Below are positions 23,140 to 33,929 of a stretch of DNA of 64,000 nucleotides, piece after piece; positions within the stretch are counted from its first letter, which is position 1; each line of letters begins with the position of its first letter. A program made the position numbers and the translations under genes. The stretch covers positions 620,001 to 684,000 of the forward strand of contig KV748247.1 in assembly GCA_001692895.1 (NCBI GenBank), read 5' to 3'. The DNA comes from Cenococcum geophilum 1.58 (taxonomy: Eukaryota; Ascomycota; Dothideomycetes; Gloniales; Gloniaceae). The notes below the pieces were generated by a model. It was not told the DNA's origin and ran no database searches. It saw only the letters and a list, made by a program, of their open reading frames with translations.

Positions 23140-25525
23140 ATTAGGTGGTTTTAAACAACTTTTTTATCTAGCTATATATAGAAATCTTCCTACTTATTAT
23201 TATATCGCTATCTATACTACTTTTAATATAGCTATTAAAGTGTATATAGCTTATCTATAAGGAAGTATCTTCTTATTACCGTATTATAATAGCCCCTTAT
23301 ATATAATTTTTTTTAAATCTAGTAAGGATCCCTAGATCCTCTTTATTTTCCAGTTTAATAAGCCATTTTGCTCTTAGTATACCTACTCTAAGCCTATTAG
23401 TAATTCTTTATATAGGAGCTCTATCCCTTATATAACTTATTATACTAAATCTTTTATTTAGTTTCTATTCCTACTATACAATAATTCTTTATCTAAATTC
23501 TTCTATAGTTTCTTTTAGTTTTCGCCTTACAAGTAGATCCTTAAAGTCTTCTTACTTCTTAATCTTAGTATTAATTTTTTAATCTAGTTACTAAGCCTTA
23601 CTTATAATTTCTTTAATAGTCCTTATTTTATTACTAAAATCTTAGTCTTATAAGATTCTTAATCCTAAGCTTACTTTTATCTTAAGCTTAGCTCTAGCCT
23701 TAGTCTAATTAGGTTTTTATAGTATTCTTATCTCGTCTTAAGAGTCTTAAATCTTACTTATCTTATCTTAAAAAATTTATACCTTTAGGAAGCTTTATCC
23801 CGAGCTTATTTATATATTACTAAACTAAGCTATTACTTTACTCTATTAGTTTTTATCCGTTATAGGTCCTTAAGCGTATCTTATCTTATCTTAAAAATTT
23901 TAATCATCTCTTATCTCGTCTTAAGAATCTTAAGCCTGTAGCCTTTTGCCTTTATTAAGTAGTAAGCTAGCACTAGTAGTCGTTTGCTTACTTAATCCTT
24001 TTTATTAAATATTTCTCCTTTTATCTTATAAAGCAATAAATGCCATATCTAATAGTGTTATAATTTCTATTACTAATCCCTATTCTATAAAGATTTTAGT
24101 CTTTACTTCTAATATAACTGTTTAAGGTTTATACGCTCCTAGGAAGCTGCCTCTATTACCTTATTATCTATAAATATTTCGCCTACGTTAAATTTATTGT
24201 CCTTAATGTCTAATCTATAAGATTATTTATTAGTTCCTCTAAACTTTAATAATTTTAGCTCCTATAGCTAATAGCTTGCGCTATACTTAGCGTCTTTATA
24301 AATTTAGTATACGTTATTATAATAAAATATAAAACTTCTAATTAAATACTCTTTAGTTTCTTATAGTATACTATTATCTCTATATACATATATATCTTCT
24401 ACTAGTTTAGTTCCCTTTACCGCATAATAACTTTAACTATCTTTATAGTTTCTAGCGAAATAACCCTATTTTCTATAATTTATATAAGCTCCGTCTTTAA
24501 ACCATTTTTTTTACTATAGAGTCCGCCTAAACGTCTTCTACTACTAAAATCCCTGGTTTAGCCTCTGCTCCTTAGACCTTTAATTACTTAATCCTTATCC
24601 TCTAGGTTTCTACGGTTTTTTATTTTATCTTTTAGATTCTTTAGTACCACTTAGGTCCATTAGCTCTGCGCTATACTATAGTTTTTAACTTTAACTTTAT
24701 TTTTGCGTGCCTTACGCCTTATATAACTATAAAACTCTATCCTAACCTTTCTTAGTCTATTCCCTCTAGTAAATCCTATTATTAATCTTAATTACTTAGT
24801 TAATTAGTTCTTTAAGGGTGTCCGCATTTTCTATTAGAATAATTATATCCTAGACTTTTACTTTAAGTCCCTGCTTATACTATACCATAAGCGCTTTATT
24901 ATTCTATTTAATCTATATTACTAATATTTAAAACTAGATTATATATTTAATTACTAAAGTCCTTTATACTAGGTTTTAAAGCTTTTTCTTTACTATTATA
25001 GTTACCTCCGGGTCTTTAAATATCTATATTAATTATTCCGCGAACCCATTTTAACTTAAGAATATATTATACCTCCTAGTTAGTAGTTATTATACCATAT
25101 TTCTATACTTCTATTAAATAAGGTTTAAACTACTTAAGTGCCCTTCCTATTAAAAATAATCCTATATAAGCAACTTAATCTATAAGCGTTTCTAGATTTA
25201 CTCCTTCCTATATAACCTTAAAGTGTATTTATATAAGGAATCCTTTAAGCTTTAACTTCTCCCCTAAGAATCGTTTAATTAAGGGTAACTTAACCTTTAC
25301 TACTCCTATCCTATTAATCTTTTTTTTTAAGTATTCTATTATTATCTGTTAATCAATTAACTATCCCCTATTACTGTTTAACGGTAACTAGTTACGAGTT
25401 AGTGTTTACTATACTAGTATCGTTACCTAATCCTAATATAGTTGCTACCGTTAACGGCGTCATAGCTACTACTTTTAGTGGTATATTATTTAACTTTATT
25501 AATACTATAACCTTAGTAATAAATA

Positions 25526-25944
25526 TATAACGAAGCCTTATAGGAAATACTACGGTAGACTTATTAATGGGCTGGGTATATAGGTAAATAAGAAGTTAAT
25601 AATATAATAATAACTATTGGAGTAATTGCCTAATAGATTAACTTTAATTATATTTTAAGATTTACTATAAGGAGAGAACTATTTAGGTAGGGACTGTGGT
25701 TCTTTAAATATATAACTATACTTCTAAGAAACCCTTTTTATACGTAATGTACGTAATATATATATTATACGTGCGTACTCTATATATCTTGCGTATACTG
25801 CGTATAATATTATATTACCTTAATTACTATTCCTCGTTATATAGTTCTACTAGTTCTATCCTAAACTGTACTTTATTTAACTAACTAGCTACTTTTAACT
25901 CCTCTTCTAGTAGTTATTACATTGTACTTAAAGCGTCCATAATA
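25526..25944 (-). repeat. Gypsy-2 LTR B (shared)
   Basis: 419 bp, the same length as LTR A. It is the 5' LTR of the full copy. Its TG end has become TA (TATTATGGACGC on the minus strand). Confidence 0.75.
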
Positions 25945-26777
25945 TCTATTTGCTTTAGTCCGCTATTCTATAGTTTCTAACTCTAACTTTATTACTATAT
26001 ATTTTACGCCTTATATAATTATAGAACTTTATCTTAATTCTTCTTAGCCTGTTCCCTCCAGTAGATCCTATTATTAATCTTAATTGCTTAATTAATTAGT
26101 TCCTATAGGGTATCTACATTTTCTATTAAAATAATCATGTCCTAGTCTTTCGCTTTAAGTCCTTATTTATACTATACCATACGCTCCCTATTATTCTACT
26201 TAACCTATATAATAATCGTTTAAAACTACATTATATACTCGATTATTAAAGTCCTTTATACTAGATTTTAAAGCTTTCGTTCTACCATAGTTATTATTTT
26301 TAGGTCTTTAAATATTTGCGTAAGTTAGTTTACAAATCCTTACTAACTTAAAAAAATATACTTAACCTTCTAGCTAGTAGTTGCGTTTCTATATTCCTAT
26401 ATTTTAGTAAAGTAAGGTTTAAACTACTTAAGTGCTCTACCTAATAAGAACAATCCTATATAGACCACTTAGTCTATTAGCGTAGCAAGTTTTACCCCTT
26501 CTTATATTACCTTAAAGTGCATTTATATAAGGAATTCTTTAAGTTTTAACTTTTCTCCTAAGAATCGCTTTACTAAGGGTAACTTAACCTTTACTACTCT
26601 AATTCCATTAATTCTGTCTTTAAGTATTTAGTTATTATCCGTTAACTAATTAACTATTTTCTATAACTATCTAACCGTAACTAGTTACAAGTTAGTGTTT
26701 ATTATATTAGTATTACCACTTATACCTAAGGTAGTTACTACTATTAATAGCGTTATAACTAGTGCTTTTAGTGGCAT
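25945..26777 (-). pseudogene. Gypsy-2 gag N-terminal fragment between two LTRs
   Basis: This repeats 24661-25493. The ATG at 26777 is intact (MPLKALVITLL), which shows where gag starts in this family. The fragment includes the capsid C-terminal block and ends where LTR B begins, so pol is absent. It is the product of a recombination or deletion inside the array. Confidence 0.7.
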
Positions 26778-26818
26778 ATTATTTGACTTTATTAATACTA
26801 TAACCTTAGTAGTAAATA

Positions 26819-27243
26819 TATAATACAGCCTTATAGAAAATACTACGGTGAACTTATTAATAGGCTGGGTATATAGATAAATAAGAAGTTAATAATGTAA
26901 ATATAACTAGTAAAGTAGTTGCCTAATAGATTAACTTTAATTATATTCCGAGATTAACTATAAAAAGAAGAACTATTTAGGTAGGGACTGTGGTTCTTTA
27001 AATATATAATCCTACGCCTAAGAAATATATTAAGTACGTTAGTATATTAGTATATTAGTATATCCCTTACGTTCCCTCATTCCCACATTCCTATATTCCA
27101 AACTTATAACGTAATTAGCTACGTAACTTAGCTACCCCTTATCCTATAGCTCGATTAGTTCTATTCCCTCTTATACTATTTTAACTAACCCGTTTATATC
27201 TTCTCTTAATAGTCGTACTACTGCTAATATAAGGTCTATAACA
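26819..27243 (-). repeat. Gypsy-2 LTR C (outer 5' LTR)
   Basis: 425 bp. The minus strand begins TGTTATAGACC at 27243. It is the most diverged of the three, with small indels (TATTAGTATATTAGTATATTAG repeats, each under 10 bp, near 27040-27060). Confidence 0.65.
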
Positions 27244-27850
27244 CTGCCTAAATCTTATTCTACTTTATATACGTATTAACTAAACAACTAAGTTAACGAT
27301 ATATACCCTTTCTCCCTACTTCCTTACCTTCTTTTCTTACGTAACGTCTTAACTTTATTTTACAGTTTATATATATAGCTTAATAATATTTACTTCGCTA
27401 TATATTATTACCGCCTATATATATACTTACTTTATAATAGGCAATTAAATATATAGATAAGATTAAGTTTTATATAGTAGCGAGCTTTATTTAATTAATT
27501 TAGTATTTTTAAAATTAACGGGAGCAGGTACTAATTCTTAATAATAATAGCGCTAAGAGCTTAGTAGTCTATATAGAAGCGTAAACTACTACTAGGTTTT
27601 TTGATAAAGATTATAGGTATAGTTATAGGCAAAGAGCTTACTTTAATAAATCCTTTATATAGGTATTCGTCTAAGTACTTCCGCAGTACTTAATATTTAT
27701 TTTAGGGCATTCTATATAGAGGTCCAAATCCTAGCTATTTCCTTTCTTAAGTATAATCTTATGGTTATATAGTTAGTACTTTACTAACTTATTAGCTTTC
27801 TTTTATAAGAATACATTAAGGTTCTTATAGTAGTATACTAGTACTATACC
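27244..27850 (-). pseudogene. Gypsy-3 reverse transcriptase N-terminal fragment
   Basis: Minus-strand translation at about 27425-27800 gives NHKIILKKGNS at the upstream end, then YRKYLDEYLYKGFIKVSSLP, then PIIFIKKPSSSLRFYIDY-AL and LLPLILKILN-LNKARYYIKLNLIY. These are the conserved RT fingers region of Ty3/Gypsy elements (normally FVKKPDGSLRFCVDYRALN). The catalytic YxDD part and everything after it are missing. It differs from Gypsy-1 and Gypsy-2 in sequence and is a stand-alone truncated relic. Flanking sequence up to 27430 is AT-rich with no further motif. Confidence 0.8.
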
Positions 27851-28599
27851 CTATCGTCAATTCCATCCTGCCCTCTATACCTTTTCTCCCCCTCTTATTC
27901 GCTCGCTTGTTTTAATAGGGTATTGGTGCATTGGTACCTCTCCACTACCGACCTACCGATCTAAATCGATCCGTGTTAACGACTTTATCAACCAACTACT
28001 TTAATAATTAAATCGACCGGATTTATACCAAGACTAATACTAGAGGCGACGCGCTCTATACGCATAAGAGGATATTTTAGAAGCCTTCCGAAAAACAACC
28101 AAGTAAAAAGGNGGGGGGGGGGGGGATTTGTTATGGGACTCACCCGTTTTTAACGTTCCTTACCTATGCTCACGTTTCGTCCCGTCCCCTTATAACCCCT
28201 ATTTATATACACCTGGTATATAAAGTCTTCTTCTTTATTTAAATATATACGAAGTCTTCCTAATTACTACTTTGTTTAGTATATTGTATTCGCTTATACC
28301 TACTCCGTAATAGGGATAAATCTAAAGCTCTAATAGGAATGCAAAATAAACGTGCCCCTTAGGCCCTGCAATTTTATTTTCTAGATAATCCTTTTAAGCT
28401 ACTAACTCGAGGAAATTAAATCTATAAGCCTTTTACCACATTAGCAAAACCACTATTAATTTCGCGTATTTTACACATTTACTTATTATAGACGTAAACC
28501 TCTATTAATCCTATATCGCCCTTTTTAATTTCCTTAGCCCTTATCTACTTATTTTTAAGACCTTTTTGCTATTTATAGCTTTACTATTTGTATAAATAG
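27851..28599. other. Intergenic stretch with the first palindrome and a G-run at an N
   Basis: No gene is recognised. CpG and CpA words survive better here than to the left (for example ACCGACCTACCGATC near 27950), so RIP is lighter. The G-homopolymer with an N at 28112-28125 is probably an assembly or sequencing artefact. Confidence 0.5.
28075..28095 (+). repeat. Palindrome copy 1
   Basis: TTTTAGAAGCCTTCCGAAAA, upstream of the first zinc-finger/recombinase-like gene. Confidence 0.8.
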
Positions 28600-31372
28600 A
28601 TCTCTTTTAATATTTAGAGTATTACTAAGTATGGGTATACGATTCCTACGGGTTTACTGTTAAGCTAAACCACTATAAAGCCTACCTAATAACTCGCCAC
28701 TCTAATTACCTAAACCTTAGTTGTAAGGAGAAAGTGTAGCTTATAATTACAGAGCTTATATAGAAGCCGCTATCCGATCCCTAAACTACCCGCGTATTAA
28801 CCCCTACCGTAGCCCCGTGTGCTATACCTTTTCTTCCAATCTATAATGGCCTTGCTTGCCTATAGTGTCCGTATATTATATAAGCGGAAAAAAAAATGGC
28901 TAACTATTGCCGAGAGGAGTATATTTCGAGCAAAGGCCGCAGAGGCCGCCTACCTAAGTCTCTTACGCCAGCACTGCTACGTTAGAAGAAGGTAATATAC
29001 CAACGTCTTTTTATTAGTAGCGCAGGGAGTTACTTCTTCGCTGTTATTTCGCCAGCTTAGCTAGAGGAAGAGAAAGGCACGTGGTAACGTTAGGAGATGG
29101 CGTAAGCTTTACCTAAGGCGGACTTTATAAAGGGTTAGGTCGATAAGTTACTAAAGGATAGTCTATAGGAGATTAATGCGTTGGAGGATATTATTTTAGA
29201 CAACGCTGCCTAGACGGAGACGTCTCCGTGGCTTAAGATAACTCGTTGGCCTTAATACCTCTAGGGTTATAGCTTTAAGGAAGTTACTCCCTTAGCCTCT
29301 CTAGCTGACCCTATAACGGAGCCTTTACTTATAGAGTTTTCCTAAAGCCTTAAGCGGATTATTAAGGAATCGCACCACTCTATATGCGCCGATAAAGTAA
29401 ACGTATTTAACCAGGCATGAATTAATAGCTTTATCTAGGGTAGAAGAGCTTAGGACTATCTACTAATGATTAAGCTTAAGAAGGCGATATTTAGAGGGTA
29501 TAAGCTAGTTTTCTAGCGACTAATATACTTTGCATTTTGCACCGTCTAGCCAGACCAGCGTATTGTGTTATTATACTAGCTAACCGCCGTATAGCTTACT
29601 TATCTAGACCGAATGATAGGGTATAGAGAGGAGCTGTTAGCCGTAAAAGCGGAGGAGAAGCAACGGGTAAAGAAGGATTGAAACTGATATAATATGCTTC
29701 TTAGGGACATCGAGTCCCAGCTAGACCGTGCCTGCCTCTTATTTTATATCTTGCTGCTAGATTATACTTTAAAAGGCGATCTTTTTAAGAGCGCCATAGT
29801 TGGGTTTTTAGCCGTATTAGGTGTAGACCTAGAGAAGAAGATTTTTAGGGGCGCGCATTCGTATATAAGTTACCTATTGGCGTTTATTAAGATAGCGTAG
29901 ATGCTCGTTATATAACGGGCCGTAATTATAGCAGAAGAAGGGGATATTAACTATTTAGTAGATATTTTAGACAAAATAAGAGAGTAATTTATGATCTACG
30001 GGAGCAGATCGCCCTTTAACTGGGTGCTGCGACTATAAGTATACGGTAAAAAAATCCGGAACACGACTATAAGCCTAGGCTATATCTATTAGTTGGATGA
30101 CTACGAGAAGCTAACGTATAAGACGCTTAAAATAACTATAACCGACTTTAAGAACTTTGTTTGTACGTAGGTAGAACTAGTGCAGTTAGAACTAGAATAA
30201 CTTTTTCTTTTATATAATAATAAAAAGCGGAAGGATGTAATACTAACTTTTCAGCTACGCGACTTAAAGGATAATCTAACTTAAAACGCTAAGGGGTAGA
30301 GTTTTCTTAAGGATACCTGGAATAAAGCCAGTTTGCCTAACGGTAAATAATAAATACTTAATCGCGTACTTAAGACGGATTGGCTATAGGTAGAGTTCCT
30401 AGAGGTGCGGAAGAAGGACGCGAAAGTAATATAGAAGCTAGCGGCGATAAAGGAGTACGTATTCTAGATTAATAACTTTTTTAAATAACTCCTCCTACTT
30501 ATCTATTTTACTTTGGGCCAACCTACTCGCGGCACAGAAATCCTAAGCTTATGGCATTTTAATACCGTATACGGGCACTACCGGAGCATTTTTATTAAGG
30601 ATAGGCTGGTTAGCACGGTAACGGCTTACTATAAGGGTTATAGTATTATTGGTAATACTAAGATTATCTACCGCTATCTGCTAAGGGAGGTAGGCGAGCT
30701 GGTTATCTACTACCTATAGTTAATTCTCCCGTTCTAGCAGAAGCTAGAGTTACTTACGTTCGATAAGAAGGATCGCCTATTGCTGTTTCTTTAGGCCAAG
30801 GGCGAGGAGGGCTAGGACAGTCCCTGGCTAATTATAGTGCTTAAACGCAAGGCGGAGAAGCATTTAAAAACGTATATAAATATTACCTTTTACCGGCACG
30901 CCGCGATTATAATATCCCGCGCTTACCTAAAGTATAGTAGCTTTAAGCGCGACTATAGGATAGACGATACCAGCGTAAATAACCAGGCAAGCCATATATT
31001 ATAGATTACTAGCACAATTTACGCATAAGGGCTAGAGGAGGCTCTAGGCGCGGTTAAGGCAAGGAGGGTAGAGTATTGAGTAATTAGTTGCGAGTGGCAT
31101 AACTTTCTTAGGTTTTAGGTTTACTTGGCGGTAAGGAAGCGGCCAGTATCTAAGTTAATTAATAATAGCGAAGCCTAGGCCGGTAAGGCGGCTAAAAGGT
31201 AAAGGCGTACCACGTCCTATAGAGAGGAAAGGGAAATTTAGTAACTAGAAGAGTTGTATATAGGGCTAAATACAATTAGTGGTAGGGTATATAAATAGTA
31301 ACGCACACTTCCTAGCTTATGTAGGGAGTATTTTCCGAAGCCTTCCTAAAAATGCCTATTACTTAAGTTGTA
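28600..31372 (+). pseudogene. Gene A: DUF3505-like zinc-finger protein with tyrosine-recombinase-like domain (broken)
   Basis: One plus frame runs from at least 28611 to about 31345. The N-terminus has a zinc finger with both Cys now Tyr (VYDSYGFTVKLNHYKAYLITRH), then LPIYNGLACL-CPYI..EKKMANYCREEY, the second C2H2-like unit of DUF3505 (family known from OrsD-type fungal proteins). A helical middle follows (29.3-30.4 kb), including the open piece from 29694. From 30513 the C-terminal domain reads GQPTRGTEILSLWH...YRHAAIIISRAYL...QASHILQITSTIYA, which resembles the R / HxxR-region / GHSS..T..Y boxes of tyrosine recombinases. No helicase follows. It is a paralogue of the front half of gene B. 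Catalytic assignment is inference; family identity is from memory. Confidence 0.75.
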
Positions 31373-31412
31373 ATCTATAGTAAGTATACTAAATAGGTAT
31401 ATATGCGAAATA
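31325..31412 (+). repeat. ~90-bp direct repeat, left copy
   Basis: GGGAGTATTTTCCGAAGCC onward, including a palindrome copy at 31331-31352 and a TAATCTATAGTAAGTA block. It recurs in the same orientation at 33830-33915, bracketing gene C. Confidence 0.75.
31331..31352 (+). repeat. Palindrome copy 2
   Basis: At the 3' end of gene A, within the left direct repeat. Confidence 0.85.
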
Positions 31413-31419
31413 ATTAAAC

Positions 31420-33650
31420 ATAGTTAAACTTTAAGAGCTAATGCGCGTTATTTAAGGCGTAAAGTATATCTAAGGCGTAAAGCAACTTACCCTATTACGA
31501 TATTTTAAACCAGATTATATAGTCGGCAGATTATTAGAAGACTCGTGCCCTTATCTCCGCCCTATCCTTTAATCAATTGCTTAACGCCCAATTTAATATC
31601 TTTACAGCTATTATACCCCAGAATAATGCCCTTAAGCCCTTACCTAGATACTATTATATACTATTATTAATTCCAATTATTATAAGCCTTTTTAGTACCG
31701 TACCATAGGTGGAACTAATTTTTGCTGGCTAAGGTTTCTAACTAAAAGGTAGGGTAGAACTATTTACAAAACTATAAGGGAATTGTACCCTAAACGAGCT
31801 CCGATCCGGATACAATTTCAATAAAGCCTATAGCTATACCTTAGCTGCAATCCTACCCATCTAAAATTCTAAAATCCCACCAATATCTATATACGGTCGC
31901 AATATAGTAAAGTGGTTAATTTGGGTTTGGATAAAAAGGGGAATTAGGGAATAGTTACACCGATCCGACTTACGTGCGCTAAAATTACAGTGCCAATAAG
32001 AGATAAGGCTGTAATTCGCCGTGCGCCCTAACCAGTACGTTAAATAGCGCCGACCGCCTAATTTAAGCTACGACTTAACGTACTAAGCCTTAATCGGCAG
32101 ATTTTTAGAAAGGCTTTTATAAAATGTCTATATTTACTAATATACACCCAATAATACTACTATAATAAAAGAAATTAATCCCACCAACTTAAGGAATAGG
32201 TAAGAAAGAAATATCCTTAATAGCTAGCACAGGATGACGGTTAAACAGCTAGAGCACGTCGGAAAGATCCATTTCCTACAGTTAATTATTACTTATATCT
32301 TTAATAGGAAGATAACTATAAGGTAGCTGCCGGCCCGCTAATATATTTTGCATAAAGTCTTTTATTAGTTAACTAAACTTAACGGCGTCTGGGTAAAACC
32401 GCTAGATAAGGTTAAGAAATACGTTAAATATACCTAATAAGAGCCGCTCTATAAAAGAATAAGGTATTTTAGATATAGGAATAAGAGCAAAAATGCTAGA
32501 ACTAAGTGCCTCCTATATATAATACCATCGATAGCCCTTATAAAGACACTTTGTAAAGTACCGCTATTACTTATTAGATAGAGCAGAGGAGTTGGCCAGC
32601 GATAAAGAAGGCGTATCCGTGGATGGGTAGAGTGCCTTAAAGAGCTGCTGCTTAACTAAAGACGCGTTACTAATACCTCTACCCTATATACTTAATCGCG
32701 TATAATCTAGAAGTGCTTCCGCATTTCGATAGCAATTGTAGAGGTGTGCGAAATAATGATGATAGAGAATCTCCTAAAGTATTCCGGTTGCTTTAATACT
32801 AGTAATGTTAAAGAAAGCCTTTTAGAAGCCTAATAGCGCCGCGTTTATATTCTAGCTGCTAGATATAGAAGTAACTAAAGACTATAATGATGATTAGGGA
32901 GAATATGAGGATAACTAGGGACCAGTCTACCGGTTCAAATCTATAGTGCCATTTTTTCGCCAGTGGGTAAGTATAGCCTTAACGTTCTTAACAGCTTCGC
33001 CGCTACTAATAGCGCTTACCCTGTAGACTAACGCCAACGCCTCTTATCTACCCATTCCTATATAGTTAGCCTATTTGGCTAACTAGCCAAGCTTCCTTCC
33101 GTTCTCCCGCATATATATATTCTATATACTATCCTCTTCCTTAATTATAAATACCTCTAAGAGCTTATTTTCTAACCTCCTACGCCTATTCTTTTCCTTA
33201 CGCCTGTTTATATTACCGACCATTATAATATACTCCGGGCCCGGTATAGTTATATAGTCCTAAGCACGCCTAGCAGGCGGTTAAGATAAAAAAGCATCAG
33301 ATATTAGCCTTAGCCTTTTGCCCCTATAGCAGGCATTCTTATCGCTTATATCCCGTGGACTATCGTCTATAACACTAGCCGTGGACTAAAACCGTACTAG
33401 GCTACCGTAGTTGCTGTCGTCCTTACTTTACGGCTAAGAGTTTAGACTAGCGTTATCTGCATTAACTGGTTTGGGTTTAAGTTATAGAAGCACTTTAGGC
33501 CTATAGGACCAGCGGATCTACTATAACGCATTTTCTAGTAACTTTGTAATAAAGAATAAGAGGCTAGGGTTAGTACTGTCGCGCACCTACACTATAGGCA
33601 TATTGGTGCTAATAAACAATGCCGGAAGTAAACGTAGAAGGAATGTCTAT
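31420..33650 (-). pseudogene. Gene C: unknown protein, minus strand (broken)
   Basis: I do not recognise this protein. The minus-strand frame gives protein-like composition over about 2.2 kb: a polar, acidic and then very basic N-terminal part (NINRRKEKNRRRRLENKLLE near 33.15 kb) and a longer body with segments such as KALYPSTDTPSLSLANSS (about 32.62 kb), QLPYSYLPIKDISNN and EMDLSDVL-LFNRHPVLA (about 32.25 kb). The plus strand of the same region can also be read with few non-Gln stops but has poorer composition, so strand choice is a judgement. The gene is bracketed by the two ~90-bp direct repeats, each carrying a palindrome, which makes it look like a unit inserted between genes A and B. 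Confidence 0.4.
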
Positions 33651-33829
33651 GTCTCTTAAGGCGTCACGCCTAGGGCTAGAATTAATGCAGCTATAGCGGT
33701 AGGATATTATTAAAGTAGGAAATCGCGTTAAGGAATTGCATTAAGGCTAAACTTCGGCTACGCGCTTTTATACCTTCCCCCTAAGAACCGAAACTAGAAC
33801 ACTATAAATAGCAATATAAAACTTACCAG

Positions 33830-33915
33830 GGAGTATTTCCGGAAGCCTTCCTAAAAATGCCCTTAGCTGAAGTTATAATCTATAGTAAGTACACTAAATA
33901 GCTATATATAGGGAA
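33830..33915 (+). repeat. ~90-bp direct repeat, right copy
   Basis: Matches 31325-31412 and contains palindrome copy 3 at 33836-33857. Confidence 0.75.
33836..33857 (+). repeat. Palindrome copy 3
   Basis: TTTCCGGAAGCCTTCCTAAA, directly upstream of gene B. Confidence 0.85.
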
Positions 33916-33929
33916 ACAGCATTTATTAA

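Larger units (their letters stand above)
21481..25493 (-). pseudogene. Gypsy-2 gag and gag-pol junction, full copy, interrupted by family X
   Basis: Gag begins at 25493, where the expected ATG reads ATA before PLKVVAMTPLTV; the parallel copy keeps ATG at 26777. The capsid C-terminal part (IILIENADTLKELIN-VIKINNR) lies near 24.7-24.9 kb, then DLSGTKESK, then a zinc knuckle at about 24445-24482 (YINYRK-GYFARNYK) with Cys, His and Asp all altered. A 1.02-kb family X copy interrupts the segment between knuckle and RT at 22106-23125. Comparison with 15090-15720 and 15720 onward shows what the uninterrupted sequence looked like. Confidence 0.78.
15060..27243 (-). mobile_element. Gypsy-2 head-to-tail array sharing LTRs
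   Basis: Three related LTRs (17045-17463, 25526-25944 and 26819-27243; 419, 419 and 425 bp) alternate with internal sequence. Read on the minus strand the order is LTR, gag fragment, LTR, full gag-pol, LTR, partial gag. Each inner LTR therefore serves as the end of one copy and the start of the next, the pattern produced by unequal LTR-LTR recombination. Alignable internal blocks repeat: 15090-15720 with 21480-22100, 15720-17040 with 23160-24660, and 24661-25944 with 25945-27200. Confidence 0.8.

Noticed and set aside
28112-28125. Poly-G tract as a biological feature
   Set aside because: It adjoins an N and is more likely a sequencing or assembly artefact.
31430-32890. Plus-strand coding reading of the gene C region
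   Set aside because: It can be read, but the minus strand gives more protein-like segments; any TAA/TAG can be excused as RIP, so stop content alone does not decide.
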